A stretch of DNA of 64,000 nucleotides from Shinisaurus crocodilurus (taxonomy: Eukaryota; Chordata; Lepidosauria; Squamata; Shinisauridae): the NCBI GenBank assembly GCA_021292165.1, contig CM037877.1, forward strand, positions 163,033,580 to 163,097,579, given 5' to 3'. Position 1 is the stretch's first letter. Every line of letters starts with the position of its first letter. Below are positions 1 to 10,761 of the stretch, piece by piece. The position numbers and the translations under genes were made by a program. The notes under the pieces are model-generated. The model made no database searches. It was given only the letters and a program-made list of their open reading frames with translations, and had not been told where the DNA came from.

Positions 1-59
1 TTGAACTGAAAGGAGAGGGCTGGGAGGATTAGGCAGTCAAGGGGAAAAAGCAGTCAAAA

Positions 60-860
60 AAGGAGAGCAACGGCAGATTAGAAGGCTACGCACATGCGTC
101 TTAGGCGCCGAACTGGGCGGAGGGTGCGTTTGTGTGTGTGCGAGAACAAGAATCCGAACGGAGAGGTGGCGTGATGTCGTCATGACGCCTCACGCAGCCC
201 CCCTCGGTGTGACGTGCGCCCTGGCGAGCCCGTGAGTTTTCCGTTATGGTTATTATTATTATTTAAAGGGGGGGCGGTGTGAGCGCGCGTGACGGTGATG
301 GTGGGGGAAGGGAAGGAGAATTCCGCGCGGCCTCGAGCGCGAGGACGGCCGAAAAGAGGCTGGGACGGAGCGCGCGCGCGAAAGGGAGGAGGCAGAGCGG
401 TGAGGGGGGGGGTCTTTGCTCCATCCTGTCGCATCAGGGAACATGGCGGCTGCCGCTGGTGCGGCAAAGGGGCTCGACCAGGCCGGGCCGCCTCCGCCCG
501 GGGTGAGTGGCGAAGCCGGGACTGTGCGGGGCAAAAGATGGTTTCGCAGCCGGACAGAGCTCGTTTTCCTCAGACTTTGGCACCGGGGAGGGACCGGCCT
601 CGTCCTCCTCCTTTGTTCGGTCACATGAAATGGCCTAGCCATTGAACGCGGAGCGGGGAGACGCCGCTGGCCGCTGAGGAGGAACTTCGGGTGGAGGGCG
701 AGGGGGGAAGCCCCGAGGAGGAATAGTCGGGGCAACCCCGGCAAGGCCGCGGAGTGAATGAGGTCACCCTGGCAGCGGGTGTGGGGCTGGGGGAACTACT
801 CCTGTAAAGTACTACAGGGAGCGAAGCACGGGCCGGCTTGGGAGGTCCGTCCTCTCCTTT
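60..860 (+). promoter_or_regulatory. ZNF644: CpG-island promoter of ZNF644
   Basis: This stretch is very GC- and CpG-rich, unlike the AT-rich sequence after 900. It holds typical CpG-promoter sites: an NRF1-like CGCACATGCG core near 90-99, a TGACGTG (ATF/USF-like) site at 210-216, and AACATGGCGGC at 440-450, which matches the YY1 consensus. I see no TATA box. Assignment to ZNF644 is inferred: it is the only CpG island in the window, lies upstream on the same strand, and the long 5' intron fits the large size of the human gene. A divergent transcript from the minus strand cannot be excluded. Confidence 0.7.
290..502 (+). other. ZNF644: Candidate ZNF644 exon 1 (5' end uncertain)
   Basis: A strong splice donor (GGG then GTGAGT) sits at 503. 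The sequence before it contains an ATG at 443 in good context (AACATGGCGG). That ATG opens a short reading frame (MAAAAGAAKG...) running through the donor. Known ZNF644 transcripts begin with mostly untranslated exons, so the ATG may only be part of a YY1 site or a short upstream ORF. The 5' limit is a guess because no start site can be read from sequence alone. Confidence 0.45.
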
Positions 861-1926
861 ATTTTTAAAGCCCCGGTGAAAGTATCTGGGTCTTGTTCGC
901 TTGGACATCGTTGTATATCCATGCTTTGCAAACCACCCCGAATATTGTCATCAAGGCTTTAGCCCTCTATGCTTTTGGATCGCGCTGCACGATTGTCAGT
1001 TCTGTGGCTTCTTGTGGAGTCCCAAGTGCTCCTTAAATAATGTAGCTCAACCTCTTCGATGCTGGGAATTGAATGCTCTTTGCTCTCTCTCTCTCTCTCT
1101 TTTGCAGTTCCTAAACTTTCCATTCTGGTCGCTATTGATCAGCAAGGCAGGCCTTGTGTATCTTCTGTTAGCTTTGCAACTTCCAAAACGTGGCAGAGAG
1201 TTTCGTTCTAGTACATGCAAAATGCAAGAAGAAAAACAAAATATGGTAATTGATGGTAGGAACAAGTAGTACTAGGGACTATGATAGCCTCCAGATTGCC
1301 TAGGGAGGCATGTTGTGTTATTATGTACTGAAGTGTTTCTAAGCTCTTATATATACACACCTGTTGCTATTCTCTTTGTTTGGTACTTTACTTGCAGGGT
1401 AAGAGAGTTGCAATACATTGGCGCGCACATTTTATCCAGGCTTTTGTGATATAACTTACGTTACAGGAATTCATAGGAATGTAACTACATACATTATGTT
1501 TGTATGGATGAACTAATGTTTGGCATTCCTTACTGTATGTTTTTCCTAGATAGATGAACGATTCAAGATGTGAAAAAAATTGGGGCAGAAGAATTTTGCT
1601 GCTATAGCATAGGTAAGATTTCAGGAGACCACAAGTCTAATGTATTGCTTGATATGGAAACAGTAAGACAAAGAGGATTTGAACAAGCTTGACATGACAA
1701 AATATTCATGAATATAAGAAAAAAGCTGTCAGTTCACCAAAATGATGCAGTATTTTTCTTATAGGAGAACTGTACGAAGAAAAGTGCAGTGTTACAACCG
1801 TTTTATACCAGCAGAGATGATATTAGGGGCTCAATAAAGAGATTTGGAACTAAGAGATATGGTTCATGTCCAGGTCTCTCCATGAACTTGGGGGTGTAGG
1901 GCAAGGCACTATCCTCTTCAGATGTT

Positions 1927-1962
<36 letters not shown>

Positions 1963-1963
1963 G
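503..1963 (+). other. Start of the first intron, largely unique sequence
   Basis: The first 350 bases are still CpG-island sequence; the rest is AT-rich and I recognise no mobile element. It holds (CT)n tracts at about 1085-1104 and 1929-1959. The first of these is followed by TTTTGCAG, which makes a plausible splice acceptor (see the candidate exon at 1107). Confidence 0.5.
1107..1243 (+). other. Candidate small 5' exon
   Basis: A long pyrimidine tract, (CT)n then TTTTGCAG, ends at 1106 and is followed by 137 bases up to a possible donor (ATG then GTAATT at 1244; a second GTAGG lies at about 1256). One frame stays open across the whole segment. No residues match a protein I know, so if it is real it is probably untranslated. 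It could equally be a chance match in the intron. Confidence 0.2.
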
Positions 1964-2132
1964 GCCTGTGGCTTATGCTGGCTCAGCTTGTCTGAGCGTG
2001 GAAAGCTAAGCAGGGTCAGGCCTGGTTGTTACTTGGATGGGAGACCCCTCCTCTAGTTTCCTGCATTGAGCAGGGGGTTGGACTCGATAGCCTTGTAGGC
2101 TCCTTCCAACCCTATGATCTATGAAATCTATC
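1964..2132 (+). repeat. 5S-rRNA-derived SINE, full length
   Basis: The first 90 bases align with 5S rRNA, including the internal promoter: AAGCTAAGCAGGGTC (A box) and CTTGGATGGGAGACC (C box). The 5S 3' end is replaced by a different tail, GGGGGTTGGACTCGATAGCC followed by CTTCCAACCCTATGAT and a short ATCTATGAA repeat. That tail resembles the 3' end of CR1 LINEs, so CR1 machinery probably mobilised it (inference). It is not a functional rRNA gene because the 3' stem of 5S is missing. Confidence 0.88.
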
Positions 2133-2769
2133 TCTCTCCCCCTCCCTCTGTGTGTGTGTGTGTAAGGTGCAGACTGAGAAGTGTAGAGGAAAAAAGGGCT
2201 GAGAATGTGAGCTTGTATCATGTCATAATAGATGTGAATCTGACAATCGAAATTTGTCTATCTTCTGAACCTTGGAAAGGAAAAAAATACGGTATGTGTT
2301 TAGGTAGCCTTCAGTTCTCTGTTGGTAAAATGGGAATAGTAATGATTATTTATTGCAGTAAGGATGAATTTAACTATTACTGTAAAGCAACTAAGAGAGC
2401 AATCCTATGGCCTCTAGATAACATCTGGGGTGCCAGGGGAAGCTGCAGATCATCACCTCCCTGCGAGCATGGAGGAGGAGATCCGAGATCCAATCATGGA
2501 TCTTCCTTCCCCCACCCCCTCCTACCCAGTAGCCACAGAAAGCTTCTCTTAGAGGTCACAATGAAGTCAGAGAGAGAGAAAGGGGTGTGCTGGTGATGGG
2601 GGGAGGAGAAGAGAGACTGTGATACATAAATATGCTATAGGCTCTCCAGTCCTTTCCCCGTCCACTGTAAGGTAAGTCAGCTAGAGAGACTCAGAGGCCC
2701 ATCTAGCTGCTTTTTGCATTTTAAACAGAGGAGTGGATGTTGGATTTAAACTAGTCCAACATAGGGAGG
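2133..2769. other. Intron with (TG)n and unclassified repeat-like DNA
   Basis: A short (TG)n tract lies at 2148-2163. From about 2398 to 2660 a purine-rich block begins with GCAATCCTATGG, a phrase that recurs near 3118, 14153 and 27148. It is probably an old DNA-element remnant I cannot classify. No gene is visible. Confidence 0.4.
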
Positions 2770-2935
2770 CCTAGATTTGAATCCCCACTTGGCCACATAG
2801 CTCAGTGGATCAGTCATTCTCTCAGCCTAACCTACACAGGGTTGTTGTGAGAATAAAATGGGATAAGCCATGTATGTCCTGGGCTCCTTGATGAAGCAAA
2901 TGGAAAAAGAAGTAAATAACCCTTAAAATGTGTTA
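2770..2935 (+). repeat. MIR-like tRNA SINE, diverged
   Basis: A B-box-like GATTTGAATCCC is followed by the conserved core 'cctaacctacacagggttg' and 'ttgtgagaataaaatgg'. A tail resembling the copy at 3985-4222 (gggctccttg...) follows. The 5' part is eroded. Confidence 0.7.
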
Positions 2936-3984
2936 AATTCAGAAAAAAAAATTGAACTAGTGAAGGAAATGGACAGATGCAACTAGTTACTGACAATATT
3001 AATGTTGCCTCTGGAAGGTAACAAGCAGTTTAAGAATTGTAGAGATAGGGTGCAAATTATCAGATGTGGTTTGTTGGTATATAATAGTAATGTAGTACAT
3101 ATTTGACGTACTAAGGATGCAATCTAAACTTGGAGGATTACTGGCATCCTATCCAGGGCAGGGGAAGCGGCAGAGGTGATCTCCACCTCTGATCCTTCCA
3201 CCCTGCAAGTCAGCTAGACTTGCCATCTAGCTGAGATGCTTCAGAGGGGAGAGAAGTAGGCTGGAGTGCTATCCGGATACATCATATCCTGGCGGTCCCA
3301 GTCTCCTCTCCACCCCCCAGAATGCCCCCTTTACCCCTTCTCTGAGGTAGCTCTTATGACCTTGGAGAAGCAGTCAGTGCGGTTCTTTCTTCATGAGCTG
3401 TGAAAGTGGGGAGGGGGATCTGAGTATGGATCCCCAGCTCTGAGGTTGGGGCTCTTTTCTGATCTTGGATCAGGGAATCCAAAGAATCCTATGATCATAG
3501 GATTTCTCTGTAAATAATTCAGTTGATGAGTAAAACTTTTCTGCTATCGTACGCCGCTTGCTAACTAGAAAAGCCTTGAAAGGAGGCCAAATTTCATGTA
3601 ATGACAGCAGAAAATTACCTGTTATGCCTTGAGGTGTAAGGATGAATCATTCAGGGTTTAGCATTATTTAAATATTTTTACACTTTTAGTATGTTCATGT
3701 GCCCAATGTGACGTGTTCCTCAAAATAGAAAACACGTGAATGCTTGCTTTTGTTATGCATAAATTATCAATATTTATCAATATTATTCAGGAACATTGAA
3801 AAAGTATATATATCTACATTCTTTACATTCAAGAAACTTGAATCCAAACCTTCTATATCATTAATTCAAGATTTTGTTAAATTCCTATATGTTGGGTTCT
3901 CGTAAAAAGAAACAAAACCCTCCAGAGACCACTTGTTTAGGATATACTTTCATATGATTAGCATGTCTTTTAAAAAGGACATCT
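2936..3984. other. Intron, no gene; unclassified repeat at 3115-3510
   Basis: 3115-3510 is GC-richer than its flanks. It starts with 'ggatgcaatctaaacttgg' and ends with a local palindrome 'aatcctatgatcataggatt', which suggests an old non-autonomous DNA element. The remainder is AT-rich and featureless to me. Confidence 0.35.
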
Positions 3985-4222
3985 ACATTTATGAGCCAGT
4001 ACAGCGTAGTGGTGAGAGTGTTGGACTGGGACTCGGGAGATCCAGGTTCTAGTCCCTGCTCGGCCATGAAACTCACTGGGTGACTTTGGGCCAGTCACTG
4101 ACTCTCAGCTTAACCTACCTCACAGGGTTGTTGTGAGGATCAAATGGAGAGGAGGAGGAGGATTATGTAAGCTGCCTTGGGTTCCTTGCAGGAAAAAAGG
4201 CAGGGTATAAATATAATAAAAT
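3985..4222 (+). repeat. MIR-like tRNA SINE, full length
   Basis: A tRNA-like head carries an A box (AGTGGTGAGAGTGTTGGAC) and a B box (GGTTCTAGTCC). A CORE-like centre (cacagggttgttgtgagga) follows, then a tail 'ttccttgcaggaaaaaaggc' and a TATAAATATAATAAA repeat. The head and core strongly resemble MIR. The tail matches those I know from squamate genomes. Confidence 0.85.
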
Positions 4223-5045
4223 AAATAAAAAATTTATAACACAAGAATTGTTGTGGTTTTGGTATAACAATGGTTTCAGTACTGGTGCATATGTACTTAA
4301 CCTGAAAATTAATAGTACACAAGCTTAAGTATTCCATTACTTTGAAGAACAAAGATAACAGTTTTTGTAGATTATTTTATTTTAGAGAAGGATTATAAAA
4401 ACAAAACAACTTTAAAGACATGGTATATAATTTTTGACAAAATCCATGGAAAAATGGGGGGGGGGAATGTTTTTCTGAATTTTTCAGGGGTTTTTTCTGC
4501 CTTTTCACACGTGTATTCCAAACAAGGCATTTATTGTGCAATCACCCAGTGTCATTCCCATAATTTTACAGATGGTCTAGATGCCATTGTCTTCAATTTG
4601 TAACCACACATTATTTTTGTTTATGAATGTACACTTTAAATCATAGGATGGCTAAGGAATACCTACTGTTGATGATTTATTTATTATTACAATTACTTCT
4701 GCTTTTCAGGATAAAATCCTACCACGGCGATTTGCAAGTTAAAACTACAATACATTAATAAAACCATTTAAAATAATATGAAAAATAACTCATAAGAATC
4801 TGTCCCACAGGGCAGATGATGGTAGAAAGCCCTGTGGGGGAGGCAGGGACATTCTAGCTGGAGCAGGGGCCTGAGGTGGTTTTCATCTGCCTGCCTCACT
4901 TTCTCCTCTGGAATCCTTTCCACAGGGCATTTGGTGATAATGATTATATGATGGGATGTAGAAAATAGACTAGGATTTGAGTTGGTTTCTACTGTGTGGT
5001 GGAGTATTATTTAATGCTTTAGCTGTAGAAAATGATGTTGTCTTC
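4223..5045. other. Intron; eroded LINE 3' end near 4670-4800
   Basis: 4223-4669 holds nothing I recognise. From about 4670 a run 'atttatttattattacaatt' followed by 'taaaactacaatacattaa' looks like a reversed L2-type 3' end, but no coding part is attached. 4800-5045 is otherwise plain. Confidence 0.4.
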
Positions 5046-5205
5046 GCTGGCTCAGCTTGTCTGAGTGTGGAAAGCTAAGCAGGGTCAGGTCTGGTTATTA
5101 CTTGGATGGGAGACCCCTTCTCTAGTTTCCTGCATTGAGCAGGGGGTTGGACTCGATAGCCTTGTAGACTCCTTCCAACTCTATGATCTATGAAATCTAT
5201 GAATC
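5046..5205 (+). repeat. 5S-rRNA-derived SINE
   Basis: Near-identical to the copy at 1964: 5S A box and C box intact, the same CR1-like tail, and a terminal ATCTATGAAATCTATGAATC repeat. The first bases of the 5S head are missing. Confidence 0.88.
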
Positions 5206-5365
5206 CTCATTGTTTATTTCTGATGCAGGTAGTTTGTAGCTTCAATTCTACAACTTCAATAGAAATTCAGATATGGGTCTACCATTGATGCAAGCAAACT
5301 ATTTGCTTCTCAGATCATATGTTGTCCTGTCAATGAGCAAATATAAGAAATCAAGTGCTCCTCTG

Positions 5366-6360
5366 CCCATTTTATTTACTTACCGGTATTTAACAATATT
5401 TATGTATTGCTTATATTAAAGGCATTTCTAAGCCATTTTTCAGAGAACAAGATTACCTTCCTGGGAATGGCTGTTGGTAAAGGTACCGTATGTTTTTAGT
5501 AGGCACTGAAAACCTAGAAGGGTTGGCACCTGCCTATTTTGTAGTGGTAGGCAATTCCAGAGAATGGGTGCTATGGCACTAAAGGCTATTACAAGCCATG
5601 ATGGAGCTGAACCTCCAAAATCTTGGGTACCACCAGGAGGTTATCTCCTGATGAGTGCAGCAGCTGAACAGGCTGGTAGGGGATCAGGTGATCTCTGTAG
5701 TTGTTTAGGGCTTTGTAAATAAGTATGCAAACTTTAAACCTGACCCAACAGCATGTAGGCAACCAGCGCAGTTCTCTCAGCATAGGTGTAATATGCTCTT
5801 GATAAGCCACTCCTGTGACGAACCTGGCTGTGGCATTCTGCATCAACTGCAGCTTCTGGACTAGCCTTAAGGGCAGCCTCACATAAAGCACATTGTAGCA
5901 ATCCATTTTTGAATTTACCACTCTATGGGCCACAGTGATCAAGCTATTCCTGTCCAGGAATGACCATAGTTGTCCTACCTGCTGGAACTGGTAAAAAGCA
6001 CTCCTAGCCATTGAAGACACTTGTGCCTCCAGTGATGATGCTGGATCAGTGAGCACCCCCAGACTATGCAGCTGCTCCTTCAGAGGGAGTGTAGCCCCAT
6101 CCAGAGCATGCAACTGACCCAGTTCCAGGACATGGGAGCCACTCGCCCACTGTGCCTCTGTCTTGCCAAGATTCAGACTCCTCATCCAGCTCACCACTAC
6201 ATCTGGGCACTGGTTCTAGGCTTGCATAGCCTCCCCTGATTCAGATGTTACAGAGAAATAGAGTAAGGTATCATCAGCATACCGATGGCACCTTGCTCGA
6301 AATCTAATGACCGCTTCCAATGGCTTCATATAGATGTTAGATGAACTTAGGCAGTAATGG
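5366..6360 (-). mobile_element. L2-clade LINE, 3' half of RT plus 3' end
   Basis: On the minus strand, 6197-5589 encodes the C-terminal end of an L2-type reverse transcriptase. Visible phrases are NLGKTEAQW, LPLKEQLHSLGV, CYNVLYVRLPL, KLQLMQNATARFVTG and LRELRWLP, each a degraded match to the L2 consensus (LDYCNxLY.GLP, KLQLVQNAAAR, LHWLP). The 3' untranslated end runs to about 5366. The rest of this copy continues at 7567-8160 beyond a CR1 insertion. It is defective. Confidence 0.8.
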
Positions 6361-7566
6361 AATAAGAGGGGAGGTCCTCTTATGGATTAGTAACTTGTTA
6401 AAGAACAGAAAACAGAGTAGGAATAAACGGTAAATTCTCCCAATGGAGGGATGTAAACAGTGGGGTCCCACAGGGCTCTGTATTGGGACCAGTGCTTTTC
6501 AACTTATTCATAAATGATCTGGAATGAGGAGTGAGCAGCAGTGAAGTGGCCAAGTTTGCTGATGACACCAAATTATTTAGGGTGGTTAAAACAAAAAGGG
6601 ATTGTGAGGAGTTCCAAAAGGATCTCTCCAAACTGGGATAATGGGCATCAAAATGGCAAATGCAGTTCAGTGTAAGCTAGTGCAAAATAATGCACGTTGG
6701 GCCAAAAAACCCCAACTTCAAGTATAATCTGATGAGATCTGAGCTTTCAGTGACTGAGCAAGAAAGAGATCTTGGGATTGTGGTGGACAGCTCTATGAAA
6801 ATGTTAACCCAGTGTGCGGTTGCTGTGAAAAAGGCAAATTCCATGTTAGGCATAATTAGGAAAGGAATTGAAAATAAAACTGCCAAGATCATTCTGCCCT
6901 TATACAAATCTATGGTGCAACTGCACTTAGAATGCTCTGTACAGTTTTGGTCACCGCACCTCAAAAGGGATATTGTATAGTTGGGAAAAGGGCAACTAAA
7001 ATGATCAAGGGGCTGGAGCAACTCCCCTGTGAGGAAAGGTTACAACAGCTGGGATTGTTTAGCTTGGAAAAAAGGCGAGTAAGAGGAGACATGATAGAGG
7101 TGTACAAAATTATGCATGGTGTGGAGAAAGTGGATAGGGAGACATTTTTCTCCCTCTCCCTTAATACTAGAACCTGGGATCATCCAATGAAGCTGATTGG
7201 TGGGAGGTTCAGGACAGATAAAAGGAAGTACTTCTTCACACAGTGCATAGTTAAACTATGGAATTCACTTCCACAAGATGTAGTGATGGCCATCAATTTG
7301 GAAGGCTTTAAAAGAGGATTGGACAAATTCATGGAGGAGAAGGCTATCAATAGGTACTAGCCTTGATTGTTTATATGCTACCTCCAGTATCAGAGGCAGT
7401 ACGCCTATAAACATCAGTAGCTGGGAACATGGGCAGGAGGGTGCCGTTGCACTCATGTCCTGCTTGTGGGATCCTGTGGGCAGCTGGTTGGCCACTGTGT
7501 GAACAGAATGCTGGACTAGATGGACCTTGGTCTGATCCAGCATGGCTCTTCTTATGTTCTTATGTT
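6361..7566 (+). mobile_element. CR1 LINE fragment inserted in an L2 LINE
   Basis: The + strand encodes the CR1 RT C-terminus in pieces: KFADDTKLF-like sequence around 6553, then 6690-6980 (ERDLGIVVDSSMK, AVKKANSMLGIIRKGIENK, LPLYKSMVQLHLECSVQFW), then a frame shift into 6932-7360 (RATKMIKGLEQLPCEERL, SLEKRRVRGDMIEVYKIMHG, RKYFFTQCIVKLWNSLPQ, stop). About 200 bases of 3' UTR end in TTCTTATGTTCTTATGTTA, the 8-bp CR1 terminal repeat. It is 5'-truncated and frameshifted, so inactive. Confidence 0.9.
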
Positions 7567-8160
7567 AAATAATATTGGGGACAAATAGTGCCCTGCGGCA
7601 TGCCATGGGGGCCAATGAGCATTCCCCCAAAACTACTCTGAGACCAACCCTGCAGATAGGACTGGAACCACCTGAGAACGGTACCTCTGATACCCATCTC
7701 ACAAAGTTGGTCCAGGAGGATACTATGGTCAATTGTATCAAAAGCTGCTAAAAGATTCAGTAAGAACAACAGGGTAGCATTCCTGCTCTCCCTCTCACAG
7801 TAAAGATCATCCATCAGGGTGACCAAAGTTGATTCATTCCCAAACCAGGCCTGAACCCAGACTGGAACGGGTCAAGTTAATTGGTATCTTACAAAGATGT
7901 CTGCAGTGGCCCCACCATAACTCTCAAGAACCAAAAGGAGGGTATTGGTGACCAAGTGGTAGTTGTCAAGTACCATAGGGTTCAGAGTGGACTTTTTGAG
8001 CAGTTGCAACACCACCTCTTCCAAGGTAGCAGGTACCGCCCCCTCACAAGGATACGTTCACCACACCCAGGACCCTCCCAGTCAAACCTGTGCCTCCACA
8101 GACCACTGGATCAATAAGCACCCAGAACAATCTACTCATTTTCAGTGGTGGCCAATGTAG
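7567..8160 (-). mobile_element. L2-clade LINE, RT core (continuation)
   Basis: Upstream half of the L2 copy split by the CR1. On the minus strand 7826-7560 reads LLAAFDTIDHSILLDQL (RT motif A region), LRWFQSYLQGWSQ and MPQGTICPQ (degraded PQGSVLGP motif). Beyond a few disruptions, VLQLLKKSTLNP and NYHLVTN match the RT N-terminal phrase LLKKPSLDP..NYRPVSN out to about 8150. The order relative to 5366-6360 is correct for a single element. Confidence 0.8.
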
Positions 8161-8800
8161 GTGGCAATGGCTAGAGATGGTACTTGCTTGCCAGTCATTT
8201 TGCTCTGTGAGAGATTCTCTGATTTTTCCCATTGCACACCTCTAGCCTTTAGCAGCAGCAGTACTGCACCTGCTCTGATGGGACTAGCTCTTCCTGAATT
8301 GATGAGTGAGTTCCATTATTCCCCTGCTCCTCTGAAGCTTCTCTCAAGCTTGGGAGAAGAGGAATCTACTTGGAGGAGAGCAGCTGCTGCCGGATTAAGC
8401 ATGGGACCCAGCTGGTGTAGGATGGGTATATGACAGAAGCAGAGTTTTCTCACCTACCCTACCCAAGTATATGTATTTGCCAGGAGTGCAGGACATGGTA
8501 ATAGACAGGTGAGTGCTGGAGGTGAATGTCAGCTGTTGCCAGTTTTGGCCACTAATGGGAGGGTGCTTACATTCTTCTTCTAAAGGCCAGACTGCATGCC
8601 CTTAGTTGAGCAGTGAGTGAACCTTTCATAAGGTGTAATTGAGCTTTATTCTTTTACCATAGACAGCTCTTGGTAACTCTATATTGAAGGTTGGTATAAA
8701 AAAATCTGATGATAAATGTCCTTCAGCAATTGCTCAGTAAATTTGAGGGCTGTTGAATTTGCCTTAGCTGTGTGGATAGATACATGCGCTTCCTCCACCC
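8161..8800. other. Intron, no recognisable feature
   Basis: No coding similarity, tandem repeat or terminal-repeat structure was found. It is probably unique intron or very old repeat. Confidence 0.4.
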
Positions 8801-8813
8801 GAATACATTTTCT

Positions 8814-10748
8814 TTTAAATATATTTTTTTATTTAAATTTTTCCAAACAATATATAAAATACAAATACATAACATACATAAAAAGAAAAGGAAAAATAAT
8901 AATTAATAACATATAAACTACAAAATACATAAACATCCAAATTATACTACAAATAACCAAAAACTTAAACAAACAACTACCTATACAAATACAAAAAAAG
9001 AAAAAACACATATTCTAAACCCCCACATATAATGTTTCCCCCCCTATAGCCAGGACCCATTTATCCCGCTCATGGCCTGCCACACCGTCAAGGGGGGGGG
9101 GCGAAAGGATCCACCACCTGCTCATGGCAGCAGCTGTTCTCCTCCTCCAGATTAAACATTGATCATATTAATAAACCTATTAAACCTGCACCTATTATAT
9201 CCTGGTTACCTAATATTATATCCCAATAAGGAAAGAGAGAAAAATAGAGTTGAGAAAATTTTATAAGTATTAATATCAAAAATATTAATATTATATCCCA
9301 ATAAGGAAAGAGAGAAAAATAGAGTTGAGAAAAATTTGTAATTATTACGTAATAACAAAAATATTAATATTAACAAATAAAACTTAAATCATAATTCTTT
9401 TTCTTAAATATTACACTTCTACCACACCAATCGTCTTTCTTTCTATCTTTGCTTCCATCCGAACACATAGTCCTTAGCGCAGCTCACCACCAACCGCTCC
9501 TTGCTCTGCCTGTGGTCCATCTCCATCTTCTTCCAAAAGTCCCTTTTCACGCAGTAGGTCCATTCCTTGACTCCAAGATGTAGTCCTATGTTTTTTCCCA
9601 TCAAACATAAAAGTTAAATATACTGGGTACCCCCAGCTATATGAAATTCCCTTCTTCATCAGAACAGTAGTGCAAGGTCTCACGCTACGCCTCCAGTTAA
9701 TTGTTTGTGAACATAAATCATTGTAAATTTGCACGGGAGCTCCTTGATACATCAGCTAATCAGATTTCTGCCTAATTGCTTTCATAAATAATTCCTTTTT
9801 ATAATAGTTGGCAAAACTCATAACTACATCTCTGGGAGTTATTCCTCCCCTTTTGAAAGCCACTCTGTAAACACGCACAATATCTTCTTGCTTCCATTGA
9901 AATTCAGGGGCCAATGATTTTAGCCAGTACAAAATCATATCTCTCAAATTCCTGCCACCTTACCTGCCACCTTCTGGAAATCCTCGAAGTCGGGCGTTGG
10001 ACCTCCGCTCTCTGTCCTGAAGGTCAATAATTCTCCGCTCCAATTGATCAAATCTTAAATCCTGCTCCTGAATTTTTTCAATATTATCTTTCACTCCTTT
10101 TTCCACCGCTATAACTCTGTCTTTCATAACTTTCATATCAGCAGTGATTCCCAAGACTGATTTTTGTATTTTTTGAAGCTCAGTTTGAACCTCTGACACA
10201 ATCTGCTCTTTGTTTTGATTCAACTCAGCTTTTATCATCACTTGAAAACGTGCCATCAATTCATCAAGATTCATTTCTTTTTGTTTTAATTTCACCACGG
10301 GAGCAGTACTGCCTTCTTCAGATTGCCTTGCAGTTGATTGGTCATTATTGCTGTCCATTCCAGCCAACATCTTCCTATTTCCGGGTGATGACTCAGCACT
10401 TAAAGTTTCACTTTGAGAAAGTTTATCAAATCCCTTAATCTCACCCTCCGGATATTTATTAACCAATCCGTTTGTCTGTTCTGCTACGAACCCACACAGG
10501 CTCAGCTTTCTTTTTATCCCGGCCTCTCGGCATTTAGCACTTGATGGCCGTTATAAAGCAATAAAAAAGTTATAAATCCTGTTCTTTCTTAGAGAGCAGA
10601 CGCTTAACTCTTCCCATCCAGGTAATCAATTCGTTCCTACTCACATTTCTTCATTTGCAGGGAATAATACTGCTTTTGAGTTTTTCTTCATCGGGAGCAA
10701 CCCGAAACAGCTACCAGCCCCGTCCAGCCGGAAGCTCCTCCCTCTTCT
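8814..10748 (-). mobile_element. ORF1-only L1-derived retroposon (HAL1-like)
   Basis: The insertion is bounded by an exact 13-bp target duplication GAATACATTTTCT (8801-8813 and 10749-10761). On the minus strand it contains about 280 bases of 5' leader, one L1 ORF1 (10466-9474), about 660 bases of AT-rich 3' sequence, and an A-rich end at 8814. No ORF2 or RT is present although both ends are intact, so this is not ordinary 5' truncation. The layout matches mammalian HAL1 ('half-L1'); equivalence in this lineage is inference. A tandem duplication of about 75 bases lies at 9215-9365. Confidence 0.85.
9474..10466 (-). pseudogene. L1 ORF1p, full length with two in-frame stops
   Basis: Reading down the minus strand gives a single frame of about 330 codons, close to the usual L1 ORF1p length of around 340. 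The N-terminal third is polar. Residues about 70-160 form a heptad-rich coiled coil (MNLDELMARF, MKDRVIAVEKGVKDNIEKI, QLERRIIDLQDRERRSNARL). The middle is RRM-like (QEDIVRVYRVAFKRGG, PRDVVMSFANYYKK). The C-terminal domain shows GAPVQIYNDLC and WGYPVYLTF. Stops occur at 9960-9962, within a 12-bp tandem duplication of GGTGGCAGG, and at 9756-9758, but the frame is otherwise kept. ORF1p is an RNA-binding chaperone that coats L1 RNA. This copy cannot make a full protein. Confidence 0.85.
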
Positions 10749-10761
10749 GAATACATTTTCT

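Noticed and set aside
180..744. Minus-strand ORFs in the CpG island
   Set aside because: GC-rich composition artefacts; no conserved protein recognised.
901..1269. 122-aa ORF near the promoter
   Set aside because: No known motif, spans a CT repeat and a likely intron boundary; probably chance.
1964..2132. Functional 5S rRNA gene
   Set aside because: Only the first 90 or so bases match 5S; the 3' stem and terminator are replaced by a LINE-like tail, and several copies exist.
3985..4060. tRNA gene
   Set aside because: A and B boxes are present but the sequence does not fold into a cloverleaf with matching acceptor stem, and it continues into a SINE core and tail.
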